Below, in pieces: positions 25,272 through 33,691 of a stretch of DNA of 64,000 nucleotides. This stretch comes from Marinobacterium iners (GTDB lineage: Bacteria; Pseudomonadota; Gammaproteobacteria; Pseudomonadales; Balneatricaceae). The notes beneath the pieces were generated by a model, which did no database searches, was not told the origin of the DNA, and saw only the letters and a list, made by a program, of their open reading frames with translations. The number at the start of each line of letters is the position of its first letter. Positions within the stretch are counted from its first letter, which is position 1. The stretch spans positions 1,984,001 through 2,048,000 of the forward strand of contig NZ_CP022297.1 in the NCBI RefSeq assembly GCF_017310015.1, given 5' to 3'. Position numbers and translations under genes: made by a program.

Positions 25272-27923
25272 ATGAGCCGCTACAACCACCGTCATGCCAT
25301 AAAACCCTTGTTAAAAGCCGCTGAGCATTGGAAGCAGCGTTGTTTGAATGCAGACGGCGGATTGCTGACCGATGGCGACTACTGGAGCAGTGCCTGCCTC
25401 GCAGAACTGGATCAGCGATTCATCCAAAACCCGCTGGAAGGCGAGGAAAGCTTTATCGACAAGCTGCAACAGCAACTTGCCGATGCCAGTCCTGCAGCGA
25501 TCAAGCTGATGGCTGAATTGAACTGGCTGCTGTTGCTGTTCTCGACCAATATCAAGCCCGCGACCAAGCGGGATCTGGTACGCACCATCTGGGAGATTAA
25601 CGGCGACACCCTGCCCAGCTCCTGGTTATTGGATGATGACACGCTCAGTGGGGCCGGCAGCACCGGCACGGGCTTCAATACCCTACGTTGGCGCGAATTG
25701 GTGTTCCTGATTGAAGTGCTCAAGGCGTTTAAAGGCCGGAACCAGGATCAGCAGCAACCATTGCTGCAGTCGCCCTGGGCGTTTGCCGACTGGCTGGACA
25801 GTATTCCAGGTGCCCAAACGCGCCAGTTCCGCCACATTCTCTGTTTTCTGCTCTACCCGGATAGCTTTGAACATACTTCAGTCGGGCGCGACAAAAAGGC
25901 GATTTTGCAGGCCATGGCCGGCTTGCCCAAGGCAAAACTTAAAGCCATGACCTACCGTGAAGTGGACGAAACCCTGCTGGTGCTGCGCAAGCAACTTGAA
26001 GCGGAGGCCGGTGAGACGGTCGATTTTCATGCGTCACCCTGGGTGGATCAATGGCGCCCTGCGCCCGGCACCTGGTTGATGGCTTGGAACCCCAATAACT
26101 GGACTTGGGGCTCGTTTCAGGATGACCGCCTGCGCATCGCGCGCGGGGATAATGTCACTATGCGTTGGCGCACGGCCTCGACTCATCCGCGAGAGGGTGA
26201 CAGCTTCTTCCTGGTTCGGCTGGGCCAAGACCCGAAAGGGCTGGTTGCGCGTGGCAATGTCGCCAGCGAGCCCTATGAAGATGATCATTACAACCCGGAA
26301 CTGGCTAAACAGGGGCAGAAGGCGCTGTATGTCGATATCACGCTGACCGATCTGCGTGACCCCAAGGCCGATTCCTATATCAGTATGGCCGACTTGAAAG
26401 CGCTCACAGTCGATGAGCAAAACTGGACACCGCAGGCATCAGGCATCGAGATCAAACCCAAATCAGCCAAGATTGTGGCGGGGCTCTGGAATAAGCTGCC
26501 ACCGGTTAAGGTTGTGCAGGCGGGGACACCCACCTCGGCACAGCAGGCGATCAATATTGCCAGGCCGATCAACCAGATTTTCTATGGCCCGCCGGGCACC
26601 GGTAAGACCCATCGCTGGCGCAATCACCTGCAGCCGAAGTACGAAACTCAGGCAACGAAGGTAGCGACCGGCGAGTGGCTGGAAGAGCAACTGGCCAATA
26701 CTTCGTGGTGGGAAACCGTTGCGCTGATTGCGGCCGACCTGTCAGCACAAAATAGCGGGACAACCGTTAACGACCTGTTGATTCATCCATTTTTCAAGGC
26801 GAAAGCCAGGGTTCAGGGTAGAGCCGACAGCCCTAACCTGCGTGCGACCTGCTGGAACTCGCTGCAAACCCATACCGTGCAGGAGTCAGAGACCGTCAAG
26901 CTGGCGATGGAAAAGCGGCTTTCGCCTCTTATCTTTGACAAAAAACCAGGTGGGCACTGGGTTCTGACAGGCGATTGGGAGGAAGCCGGCGAAGGCCTGC
27001 GCGATCAACTCAAGAAACTACAGCAGGGGCCGCAGAGCCAGAATGCTCGCGTTAAGCGTCACCTGACCGTTACCTTCCACCAGTCATTCAGTTATGAAGA
27101 TTTCGTTGAGGGTATCCGGCCGCAAACCACCGAAGACGGCATCAGTTACGAGGTGCGCGATGGTCTGTTCAAGGCCTTCTGTAACCGTGCTCGCCAGGAC
27201 CCGCACCAGCGTTACGCGCTGTTCATCGATGAGATCAACCGCGGCAATATCTCGCGCATTTTCGGTGAGCTAATCACGCTGATCGAACCGGACAAACGCG
27301 CCTGGTGGAACGGTGAGGGTCAACTGGTCGAAGGCATTGACGTGGTGCTGCCCTACTCTGGCGAGCGTTTTGGTGTGCCGAAGAATCTGGATATCTACGC
27401 CACGATGAACACCGCCGACCGCTCCATCGCCTTGATGGATGCCGCCCTGCGACGCCGCTTCCATTTCGTCGAGCTGATGCCGGAGCCAAAACAGATCACC
27501 GGTAGCCAAGGGGATGGCTACATTCCGGATGGTGAAGGTGGGTTGCTGAGCCTGCGCGATCTACTCAATGCCATCAACCTGCGCCTGCGTTACCTGCTGC
27601 ATCGTGATCAGACCTTTGGCCATGCCTTCTTCATGGAGGTAAAAGACCTGGATAGCCTAAGGCAGGTGCTGGTGTACGACATCATTCCCATGCTGACCGA
27701 GTATTTCTACGACGATTGGCAGCAGATCCGTCGGGTACTGGCCGATGAAGACGCGCCGGCCGAGCATCAGATCATTACCCAAAGCACGTTGGACCCAAGT
27801 CTGCTCTTTGCCGGACTGGATATCGATCTGCCGGAAAAGTCGGATTATCACGTTAAGGCACCTGCCGAGATCAGTGCTGATGCGATACGCAAAATCTATG
27901 AGTCGCTGGACGCCGCGGGATGA
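25272..27923 (+). CDS. mcrB: McrB-type AAA+ GTPase with EVE domain
   Basis: This 883-aa protein has an N-terminal helical region, an EVE domain at about 264-375 (PGTWLMAWNPNNWTW, GDSFFLVRLGQDPKGLVARGNV, YVDITLTDLRD), and a McrB AAA+ module: Walker A GPPGTGKTH (about 439), TFHQSFSYEDFVEGIRP (about 600), Walker B LFIDEINRGNISRIFGE (about 649) and ATMNTADRSIALMDAALRRRF (about 710). McrB senses modified cytosine and drives McrC by GTP hydrolysis; EVE domains read modified bases, so this one should target modified DNA. It overlaps mcrC by ATGA. It follows the methyltransferase and PLD-like genes with gaps of under 35 nt, so it is likely in the same operon. Confidence 0.93.
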   Translation: MSRYNHRHAIKPLLKAAEHWKQRCLNADGGLLTDGDYWSSACLAELDQRFIQNPLEGEESFIDKLQQQLADASPAAIKLMAELNWLLLLFSTNIKPATKRDLVRTIWEINGDTLPSSWLLDDDTLSGAGSTGTGFNTLRWRELVFLIEVLKAFKGRNQDQQQPLLQSPWAFADWLDSIPGAQTRQFRHILCFLLYPDSFEHTSVGRDKKAILQAMAGLPKAKLKAMTYREVDETLLVLRKQLEAEAGETVDFHASPWVDQWRPAPGTWLMAWNPNNWTWGSFQDDRLRIARGDNVTMRWRTASTHPREGDSFFLVRLGQDPKGLVARGNVASEPYEDDHYNPELAKQGQKALYVDITLTDLRDPKADSYISMADLKALTVDEQNWTPQASGIEIKPKSAKIVAGLWNKLPPVKVVQAGTPTSAQQAINIARPINQIFYGPPGTGKTHRWRNHLQPKYETQATKVATGEWLEEQLANTSWWETVALIAADLSAQNSGTTVNDLLIHPFFKAKARVQGRADSPNLRATCWNSLQTHTVQESETVKLAMEKRLSPLIFDKKPGGHWVLTGDWEEAGEGLRDQLKKLQQGPQSQNARVKRHLTVTFHQSFSYEDFVEGIRPQTTEDGISYEVRDGLFKAFCNRARQDPHQRYALFIDEINRGNISRIFGELITLIEPDKRAWWNGEGQLVEGIDVVLPYSGERFGVPKNLDIYATMNTADRSIALMDAALRRRFHFVELMPEPKQITGSQGDGYIPDGEGGLLSLRDLLNAINLRLRYLLHRDQTFGHAFFMEVKDLDSLRQVLVYDIIPMLTEYFYDDWQQIRRVLADEDAPAEHQIITQSTLDPSLLFAGLDIDLPEKSDYHVKAPAEISADAIRKIYESLDAAG

Positions 27924-29152
27924 AAGTGCTGACAGCGTTTGAACACGGCTGGCTGCAGATCGGCAATACAGGGCCGCTGTCACTTCAGGATGCTGATGCG
28001 TTGGGCCAGGCCGAATCCAGTCTGCCTGCCGGCTGTCTGGAGTGGGGCCGCAATCGGGTCAAGTTCAAGCAGTTTTGCGGTGTGGTGCAGATTAAGCAAC
28101 AACTACAGATTGAGATACTGCCCAAGGTATTCCCGCACCAGACACCAGAGCAACAGCGCACCACTCTGATTGAGATGCTGGATATTGCCGGTGACATTGA
28201 AGGACTCAGCCTGCAACAGGCCGGCCTTGCAACGAACAGCCACCGCCTGCTGGATGTGTTTATTCGCCACTTTCTCATACTGCTGGACGCGCAAATGCGC
28301 CAGGGTCTGCTTCGTGACTACCGCGATGTGGAGGACACCCTGGACCAGGTGCGTGGCCGTATCGACCTGATCCGCCAGCAACGCGAAAACCTGTTCAAGC
28401 CACAGCGCATGGCATGCCGCTTCAATGAACTGGTGGTCGATATCCCCGTCAACCGGCTGCTGCACACGGCTTTGAACTGTATGTTGGATCTGACCACCTC
28501 CCCTGCCCTGCGCCAGCAGGTTCACAGCATACTGATGCGTTTTGGTCATGTGGGTGTGATTCGCAAGGGCGAGCCAGTACCCCGTGCCGAGGATCTTAAT
28601 CGGATGCAGCGCCGCTATGCCGGGGTGGTCGAGCTGGCGCGTTTGTTCATCAACGGCCAGTACCTCGATACCCGCGCCGGGCAGCAACCCGTGTATAGCC
28701 TGCTATTTGATATGAACCGCCTGTTCGAGCGTTTTGTCGCCGTCAAGCTCAGACCTCAGGCTCGCAAAGCCGGTTTGACGCTGATGGAGCAAGGCCCACG
28801 ACGTTATCTGGGTGAAGACAGCAGCGGCAAAGGCCGCTTGCTGATGCGCCCCGATATCAGCCTGCTCGATGAACACAAACGCCCTGTCGCCATCCTCGAT
28901 ACCAAGTGGAAGCTGCTGGACGCCGCTAACCCCATGGCGTCATTGTCATCTGCTGATCTGTATCAGCTGAGCACCTATGCCAGCGCGTATCACTGCAGCC
29001 AGGTGATGCTGCTGTACCCCGAGCAGGCGGGTTTACAGGGCGAGCATCGAATGACATTGAATCTTGAGCGGCCCGTTACACTCACGGTGGTGGCGGTGCC
29101 GCTGGGTAGTCATTTAAGCGCGACTCTTCCTATTGAAGCAATTTCTGCCTGA
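27920..29152 (+). CDS. mcrC: McrC endonuclease subunit
   Basis: This 410-aa protein is the nuclease partner of McrB. The N-terminus (LTAFEHGWLQIGNTGPLSLQD) and the middle (LDVFIRHFLILLDAQMRQGLLRDYRDVEDTLDQVRGRI) are typical of McrC. The PD-(D/E)XK active site is visible as MRPDISLLD followed by VAILDTKWKLL (about 308-335), with the aspartates and lysine in place. It starts within the stop of mcrB (ATGA). Together with mcrB it forms a complete type IV restriction module that cuts modified DNA. That module must tolerate the adenine methylation made by the neighbouring methyltransferase, which fits cytosine-directed EVE/McrB specificity. Confidence 0.93.
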   Translation: MKVLTAFEHGWLQIGNTGPLSLQDADALGQAESSLPAGCLEWGRNRVKFKQFCGVVQIKQQLQIEILPKVFPHQTPEQQRTTLIEMLDIAGDIEGLSLQQAGLATNSHRLLDVFIRHFLILLDAQMRQGLLRDYRDVEDTLDQVRGRIDLIRQQRENLFKPQRMACRFNELVVDIPVNRLLHTALNCMLDLTTSPALRQQVHSILMRFGHVGVIRKGEPVPRAEDLNRMQRRYAGVVELARLFINGQYLDTRAGQQPVYSLLFDMNRLFERFVAVKLRPQARKAGLTLMEQGPRRYLGEDSSGKGRLLMRPDISLLDEHKRPVAILDTKWKLLDAANPMASLSSADLYQLSTYASAYHCSQVMLLYPEQAGLQGEHRMTLNLERPVTLTVVAVPLGSHLSATLPIEAISA

Positions 29153-29173
29153 TTTGAACAAGGACGGAACGAT

Positions 29174-29650
29174 ATGGCACTTTTCAAAGAAGGAACGCAA
29201 ATCAGGAAAATCGCACTCTCTCAATCTGACATGGACGATCTCTTAATCTTCGCAGAAGATCGGCTCAATTCATGGCAAGAAACTGAAAGTACAGTTGAGT
29301 TCAAAGATTCTGATGAGATCGCTATTGCATGTTTATTACTTGAAGACGGTCTGTTACCAGACAAAGCAGTAAAAGCACTTGCAAACACCGTGCTTAAGGC
29401 ACTATCCGAGTGCCGCGAGAAGCGGTTAGCCGTTGAGTCACTAAAAATTCAGCCCCCTAAGCCGGGAAGAAAAGAAGATCGTGCAAACAAAGGGCGCTTG
29501 CTGTTTTCTACAAGCAAGCTGATCAGGCAGGGCATACCCAAACAGCAAGCATACGACATAGTTGCCAAGCAATTGCACAAGTCTCCCGATACAGTCCGAC
29601 GCACCTATGAACGTGCAATCAAGTCGAGAGTAAAGTCAACGGGGAAATAG
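29174..29650 (+). CDS. hypothetical protein, 158 aa
   Basis: No family is recognised. It starts 21 nt after mcrC with an AAGGACGGAACG-like Shine-Dalgarno. The N-terminal part is acidic and helical (SQSDMDDLLIFAEDRLNSW). The C-terminal half is basic and ends in a predicted HTH-like segment: IPKQQAYDIVAKQLHKSPDTVRRTYERAIKSR. Its base composition is AT-richer than that of mcrBC, hinting at a separate origin. The C-terminus resembles small DNA-binding regulators of mobile elements. A strong hairpin overlaps its stop codon, so it closes the defence transcript. Confidence 0.65.
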   Translation: MALFKEGTQIRKIALSQSDMDDLLIFAEDRLNSWQETESTVEFKDSDEIAIACLLLEDGLLPDKAVKALANTVLKALSECREKRLAVESLKIQPPKPGRKEDRANKGRLLFSTSKLIRQGIPKQQAYDIVAKQLHKSPDTVRRTYERAIKSRVKSTGK

Positions 29651-29666
29651 CCCACTGATTTCCCCG
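29640..29666. terminator. hairpin closing the defence operon
   Basis: CGGGGAAAT (29640-29648) pairs perfectly with ATTTCCCCG (29658-29666), with a 9-nt loop. It overlaps the stop codon of the 158-aa gene and has no T-run. It probably stabilises the 3' end or ends transcription with help, and marks the border between defence and mobility genes. Confidence 0.55.
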
Positions 29667-29732
29667 CTGTAATCATCTATCGCCCCAGTAAAAATCTCCG
29701 CCATGTTCAATAACGCCTCAGGAGGCATCAAC

Positions 29733-29933
29733 ATGGCTATCAAGATTCAACGCCTACCCTCTGTACTGCGAGACACCGGATTCTCACGCGGCACCTTGCT
29801 GCGCCGTGTAGCCGCAGGCGAATTCCCAAAACCCATCTCTCTTGGCTCTGGCCGTGCTATCGGCTGGATTGAGTCTGAAGTTCAGGAATGGCTGGCTGAA
29901 CAAGTCAAGGCCAGCCGTGACGAATCCAACTGA
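29733..29933 (+). CDS. AlpA-family transcriptional regulator / excisionase-like protein (first copy)
   Basis: From ATG 29733, preceded by CAGGAGG, this is 66 aa: IQRLPSVLRDTGFSRGTLLRRVAAGEFPKPISLGSGRAIGWIESEVQEWLAEQV. That is the winged-helix layout of AlpA proteins (helix-turn-helix, then the fPkpi..g.r...W...EV..W pattern), found in P4-like satellites and cryptic prophages, where they activate integrase or act as excisionase. The frame is open 10 codons further upstream, without an RBS. It begins the mobility part of the island. A second AlpA-like gene is beside the integrase. Confidence 0.9.
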   Translation: MAIKIQRLPSVLRDTGFSRGTLLRRVAAGEFPKPISLGSGRAIGWIESEVQEWLAEQVKASRDESN

Positions 29934-29960
29934 TACATCGCCACCAGGGAGATAATGCGC

Positions 29961-30860
29961 ATGACTTTCCATGATTCAAAAGCCGCATTTGAGTCACACC
30001 TCGAGTCAGAGGGCTTGGCTGTTAAAGGTGGTGTTATCAACGATGGCCAGATCCACCGCTTTCACGTTGCTGGCGACAAGCCAGGGACAAAAAATGGCTG
30101 GTATGTGATGCATACCCAGCGCATCAGTTTTGGCGCTTTTGGCAGCTGGCGCACCGGTTGCTGGGCAAGCTGGCGTGAAGAGTTCCCCGATGAGCTTACT
30201 GCTTCCGAACGCTGGGAGTTGCAGATGCAGATGGCCCAGGTGCGTGAACAACAACGCGAGCTCTACGCGCAAAAGCAGGAAGAAACGGCAGTGCGCGCCA
30301 AACGCATGTGGGATCAGGCACAGCCGGCTGACCCTCAGCATCCATACCTTCTTCGCAAAGGCATCCAGCCACTGAATCTGCGTCAGCTGGGTGATCGTCT
30401 GCTGGTGCCGTTGATCGATGCCAACCAAGAACTTCGCAACCTGCAGCAGATATTCCCGAATGGGGAGAAGCGATTCCTGACTGGCGGGCAAGTCAAAGGC
30501 TGTTACTGCTTGATCGATGCGCCGGACTTGAGAAAAGTGCTGGTGTGTGAGGGCTTTGCCACCGGTGCCACCCTGTTCAAAGCGACCGGGCAAAGCGTGA
30601 TGTGTGCCATGAATGCCGGCAACCTGCAGTCAGTTGCCCTGATCGCAAGCTCTGCGGCAGCACTGATACCGGGCAGCCATGTTGTGATCTGCGCGGATAA
30701 TGACCACCGGACGTCCGGTAACCCCGGCATCACTAAGGCACGCAAGGCAGCCGAGGCCTCTGGTGCGGATTTGACCTGGCCGTCCAGCTGCGGCGATGAG
30801 TGCGAATGCAGTGATTTCAACGACATCTTCGTTTGTCCACGCAGACAGGAGGTTGAATGA
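29961..30860 (+). CDS. toprim-domain primase-like protein of a mobile element
   Basis: The protein is 299 aa from ATG 29961 (8 nt after GGGAG; an ATG two codons earlier is too close). The N-terminus (GGVINDGQIHRFHVAGDKPGTKNGWYVMH...RTGCWASWR) resembles the DNA-binding region of P4 alpha/phage primase-like proteins. HPYLLRKGI and a toprim core follow, with VLVCEGFATGATLF (glutamate) and VVICADNDHR (acidic pair). Such proteins prime replication of satellites and plasmids. Its stop overlaps the next start (ATGA at 30857-30860), so it works with the DUF3987 protein. Confidence 0.82.
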   Translation: MTFHDSKAAFESHLESEGLAVKGGVINDGQIHRFHVAGDKPGTKNGWYVMHTQRISFGAFGSWRTGCWASWREEFPDELTASERWELQMQMAQVREQQRELYAQKQEETAVRAKRMWDQAQPADPQHPYLLRKGIQPLNLRQLGDRLLVPLIDANQELRNLQQIFPNGEKRFLTGGQVKGCYCLIDAPDLRKVLVCEGFATGATLFKATGQSVMCAMNAGNLQSVALIASSAAALIPGSHVVICADNDHRTSGNPGITKARKAAEASGADLTWPSSCGDECECSDFNDIFVCPRRQEVE

Positions 30861-32344
30861 ATACGGCCGCTTTAATTAATAGCGTCGAGGCGCCCAAGGT
30901 GAAGGCAGAAGCCCCAATCCCTCTGCCCTCACCGCTGCCTCGCGTGGCACCGTTTGAGCCTGAGATGCTGCCCAGGGATGTGCGTGATTACGTTATGGAC
31001 GTAGCCAAGCGCCAGCAATGCCCGCCTGATTTCTGTGCAGTGTCAGCAATGATATGCCTGAGTGCATTGGTAGGCCGCAAGGCCTGCCTGGCACCGAAGC
31101 AGGAAGATGAACAGTGGACTGAATTTGCCAATTGCTGGGGAGCACTTATCGGTGGGCCAAGCGCAATGAAGTCGCCCTCTTTGCGCGAGATGCGATTCCC
31201 GCTAAATGAAATCGAAGCTCAGTTGCGCAAGACGCATGGCTTAAATCTGAACGAGATCAAACACCAGGCACGGCTGCAAAAGCTGGAATGCGCCGAGATC
31301 GAGAAAGCAGCCAAAAAGGAACTCGGTAATGGCGATCGAGATGCAGCGCTGGCGCTACTCAAGGCCAAGGAGGAGATGGATTTCCAGGAGCCACCGCCGC
31401 CACGCCTGGTGGTAAATGATGCCACTGTGGAGGCATTGGGTGAGCGCTTGAATGAAAACCCCAACGGCCTGCTGCTGATCCGTGACGAGTTATCAGGCTG
31501 GTTGAGCAAAATGGGCCAGGAGGAGTTTGCATCAGACCGGGCGTTTTATCTCGAAGCCTTCAATGGCAAGGATGATTACACCTACGACCGTATAGGTCGC
31601 GGCACGATCCGGATTGAGAACTGCATGCTGAGCATTATTGGTGGCATCCAGCCTTCAAAAATAGCGCCCGTGGTCCGAGGTGCGTCCAGTGGTGCTACCG
31701 ACGATGGCTTGATTCAGCGCTTTCAGCTTGCTGTCTGGCCTGATGCAGTCAAAGAGTGGACTTGGCAGGACACCCCTGTAAACAGCTGCGCCAAGGAACG
31801 CTATGCCGATGTCTTTACTCGTCTGCATGCACTACCCAGCAGTGATACGCCAACCGTTTGGCATTTTTCTCTTGCTGCACAGCAACTGTTTATTGAGTGG
31901 ATGGCATCCATCCAAACAGAGGCCAGAAGTGGCCAGTTGCCACCAGTTTTGGAAAGCCATCTGCTGAAGATGCCCAAGACGGTGAGCGGCCTTGCACTGG
32001 TATTTGGCCTGATCAATGGTGAGAGCGGTCAGGTCGGTATTGATGCAACTGCCATGGCACTCGATTGGGCTGAGTATCTTCGCACGCATGCTGCTCGGCT
32101 TTACAGCGCGGCAACCAGTGCTGAAATCGATGCCGCGCACCTGATCCTGCGCAAACGCAAGACGTTCGACAAACCCTTCACGGCGCGCGAGGTGTACCGC
32201 AAAGGCTGGCGAGGTATGGACAAAGCCGTGGTTGCTGAAGCATTGGAGCTATTGGTCGATCACCGTTATTTGCATGCTGTGGAGATACCCACGGGTGGGC
32301 GCTCAAAAACCCAGTATTTCTGGCGGGAGTGCGCCAATGGGTAG
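30857..32344 (+). CDS. DUF3987 / YfjI-like protein, putative replicative ATPase
   Basis: This 495-aa protein starts with a proline-rich linker, then LPRDVRDYVMDVAKRQQCPPDFCAVSAMICLSALVGRK, the usual opening of DUF3987 (YfjI of CP4-57-type prophages). A Walker-A-like GGPSAMKSPSLREM (about 97-110) and LLIRDELSGWLSKM (Walker-B-like DE) are visible, so it may be an ATPase or helicase paired with the toprim protein. The C-terminus (FTAREVYRKGWRGMDKAVVAEALELLVDHRYLHAVE) looks like a winged helix. It overlaps the genes on both sides, so it belongs to a compact replication operon. Confidence 0.82.
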   Translation: MNTAALINSVEAPKVKAEAPIPLPSPLPRVAPFEPEMLPRDVRDYVMDVAKRQQCPPDFCAVSAMICLSALVGRKACLAPKQEDEQWTEFANCWGALIGGPSAMKSPSLREMRFPLNEIEAQLRKTHGLNLNEIKHQARLQKLECAEIEKAAKKELGNGDRDAALALLKAKEEMDFQEPPPPRLVVNDATVEALGERLNENPNGLLLIRDELSGWLSKMGQEEFASDRAFYLEAFNGKDDYTYDRIGRGTIRIENCMLSIIGGIQPSKIAPVVRGASSGATDDGLIQRFQLAVWPDAVKEWTWQDTPVNSCAKERYADVFTRLHALPSSDTPTVWHFSLAAQQLFIEWMASIQTEARSGQLPPVLESHLLKMPKTVSGLALVFGLINGESGQVGIDATAMALDWAEYLRTHAARLYSAATSAEIDAAHLILRKRKTFDKPFTAREVYRKGWRGMDKAVVAEALELLVDHRYLHAVEIPTGGRSKTQYFWRECANG

Positions 32345-32813
32345 ATGGCTTAAAAGATCACAGGCACTGCAGCATGAACGGGCTGAAAAAGAGGCTTTTG
32401 TCAGTTCTGTCAGTACCCTGCAGAGCGTTTCAGCAAAAAAATCGGGCGCAGATGTAAGTACGATCGAGCCTGATAGCACCCATCAAGCACGCATTCTGTA
32501 TCGGGCCACAGATCTGATGCCAGAGTTGGCTTTGATCGTAGGTGCCCGAGATGATGTGGGATTTATCGATAACATCCTGGCCGGAAGGAGCGGCCGGGAA
32601 CGTCACCAGCTATTAAGCGGCTATCGGGAGGTATGGCTGCAGGCAATCGAGGCAAAACAACTCAAGTCTCACGAGATAGATAATGTTGGACGGAAGCACG
32701 CAAACCGCTGGCTTTATAGTCAGGCCGCAGCGAAGACGCCGGCAACAGTCACTGAACCATCTGATTTTACTAATGATTTCGGAAAAATCTGGAGCGATTC
32801 ATGGGCAGTTTGA
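32337..32813 (+). CDS. hypothetical protein of the island's replication operon, 158 aa
   Basis: ATG 32337 overlaps the end of the DUF3987 gene by 8 nt; the longer open frame upstream is a shadow of that gene. The N-terminus is basic (GRWLKRSQALQHERAEKEAF), followed by a Ser/Thr-rich stretch and a helical C-terminal domain (YRATDLMPELALIVGARDD, GRERHQLLSGYREVWLQAIEAK). No family is recognised. It may be a small DNA-binding or regulatory protein of the element. It overlaps the next gene by 13 nt. Confidence 0.65.
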   Translation: MGRWLKRSQALQHERAEKEAFVSSVSTLQSVSAKKSGADVSTIEPDSTHQARILYRATDLMPELALIVGARDDVGFIDNILAGRSGRERHQLLSGYREVWLQAIEAKQLKSHEIDNVGRKHANRWLYSQAAAKTPATVTEPSDFTNDFGKIWSDSWAV

Positions 32814-33460
32814 GTAGCGGGCGCCATCCAACAGAGGATGCCAAAGGTTTGACCTATCGTTATCCGGCACTGGACATCAGAAGCTGGCGCAAGGAGCAAC
32901 TGGAAGCCGTCGGCAATCATTATCGACTGGATTGGCTGTATCGAGATGCAGTGGTGGGTACTGTGGAGATTGAGATTAAACCCAACCGGTTGGTGCTGTC
33001 TGATTGTTGCTTTGGCAGTACAGACCTATGGGCCGGAGAGTCACTGGAGATTAACCTGAGCTGGACGGCTTGCCATTTCGGCGGGGCCCGGCCCTGGTTT
33101 ACCTGTCCAGTGCCGGGCTGTGGTCGACGTGCCGGCCTGTTGTATCTGAGCGGTGTGTTTGCCTGCCGGCACTGTCACAAGCTGGCCTATCGGAGCCAAC
33201 GCCAGGCCGAGTACCAGCGAGCAATAGATCGAACCCAGCGTCTGCGCAGAAAGCTGGGTTGGCCTGCGGGCATCCTGACGCCCTGCGGTAACCGCCCAAA
33301 AGGAATGCACGAGGCGACGTTCCGCAAACTCGTGGCCAAGCACAACGCTTGCTGGCTCGAGGCGCTCGGGCACTGGTCTGCTCGCTTGGGCGTGCTGGAC
33401 TCACACTTGAGGTACGCGGTTAAGCTTTCCGGTAACACACCTGCTGACCGGAATCGATAA
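32801..33460 (+). CDS. zinc-ribbon protein of the mobile element, 219 aa
   Basis: The protein has a central zinc-binding segment: FTCPVPGCGRRAGLLYL...FACRHCHKLAYRSQ (C-x4-C and C-x2-C pairs at about 102-128). A basic region with many Arg/Gln follows (YQRAIDRTQRLRRKLGW). A domain before it (ALDIRSWRKEQLEAVGNHYRLDW) is beta-rich. I recall proteins of this layout in gammaproteobacterial integrated elements, but their function is unknown; DNA or RNA binding is likely. It lies between the replication genes and the second AlpA gene and ends 12 nt before it. Confidence 0.7.
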   Translation: MGSLSSGRHPTEDAKGLTYRYPALDIRSWRKEQLEAVGNHYRLDWLYRDAVVGTVEIEIKPNRLVLSDCCFGSTDLWAGESLEINLSWTACHFGGARPWFTCPVPGCGRRAGLLYLSGVFACRHCHKLAYRSQRQAEYQRAIDRTQRLRRKLGWPAGILTPCGNRPKGMHEATFRKLVAKHNACWLEALGHWSARLGVLDSHLRYAVKLSGNTPADRNR

Positions 33461-33472
33461 GGAGCATGAAGA

Positions 33473-33691
33473 ATGACTGATAAGATGTTGAAAATTAACC
33501 AAGTTGAGAAGCTGGTCAGCATCAGTGAGAGCACTGTTTACAAACTGGTCAAGCAAGGGCTTTTCCCGGAGCAGGTCCGAATCAGTACACGGTGCGTGCG
33601 CTGGCGCCTGTCCGAAGTTCAAGAGTGGATGCAGCTCGGACAAGACGCTTGGAAGAAGAAGCAGGAAAGCGATGAGCAATTGGCGGGTTAG
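33473..33691 (+). CDS. AlpA-family regulator / excisionase-like protein (second copy)
   Basis: A 72-aa winged-helix protein: MLKINQVEKLVSISESTVYKLVKQGLFPEQVRISTRCVRWRLSEVQEWMQ. Good Shine-Dalgarno AAGGAGC upstream. AlpA homologues regulate the integrase gene or direct excision of P4-like elements. Its last 4 nt overlap the end of the convergent integrase gene, a tight tail-to-tail arrangement. Its sequence differs clearly from the AlpA-type protein at 29733, so they are not a recent duplication and may have separate jobs (excision versus regulation). Confidence 0.9.
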   Translation: MTDKMLKINQVEKLVSISESTVYKLVKQGLFPEQVRISTRCVRWRLSEVQEWMQLGQDAWKKKQESDEQLAG

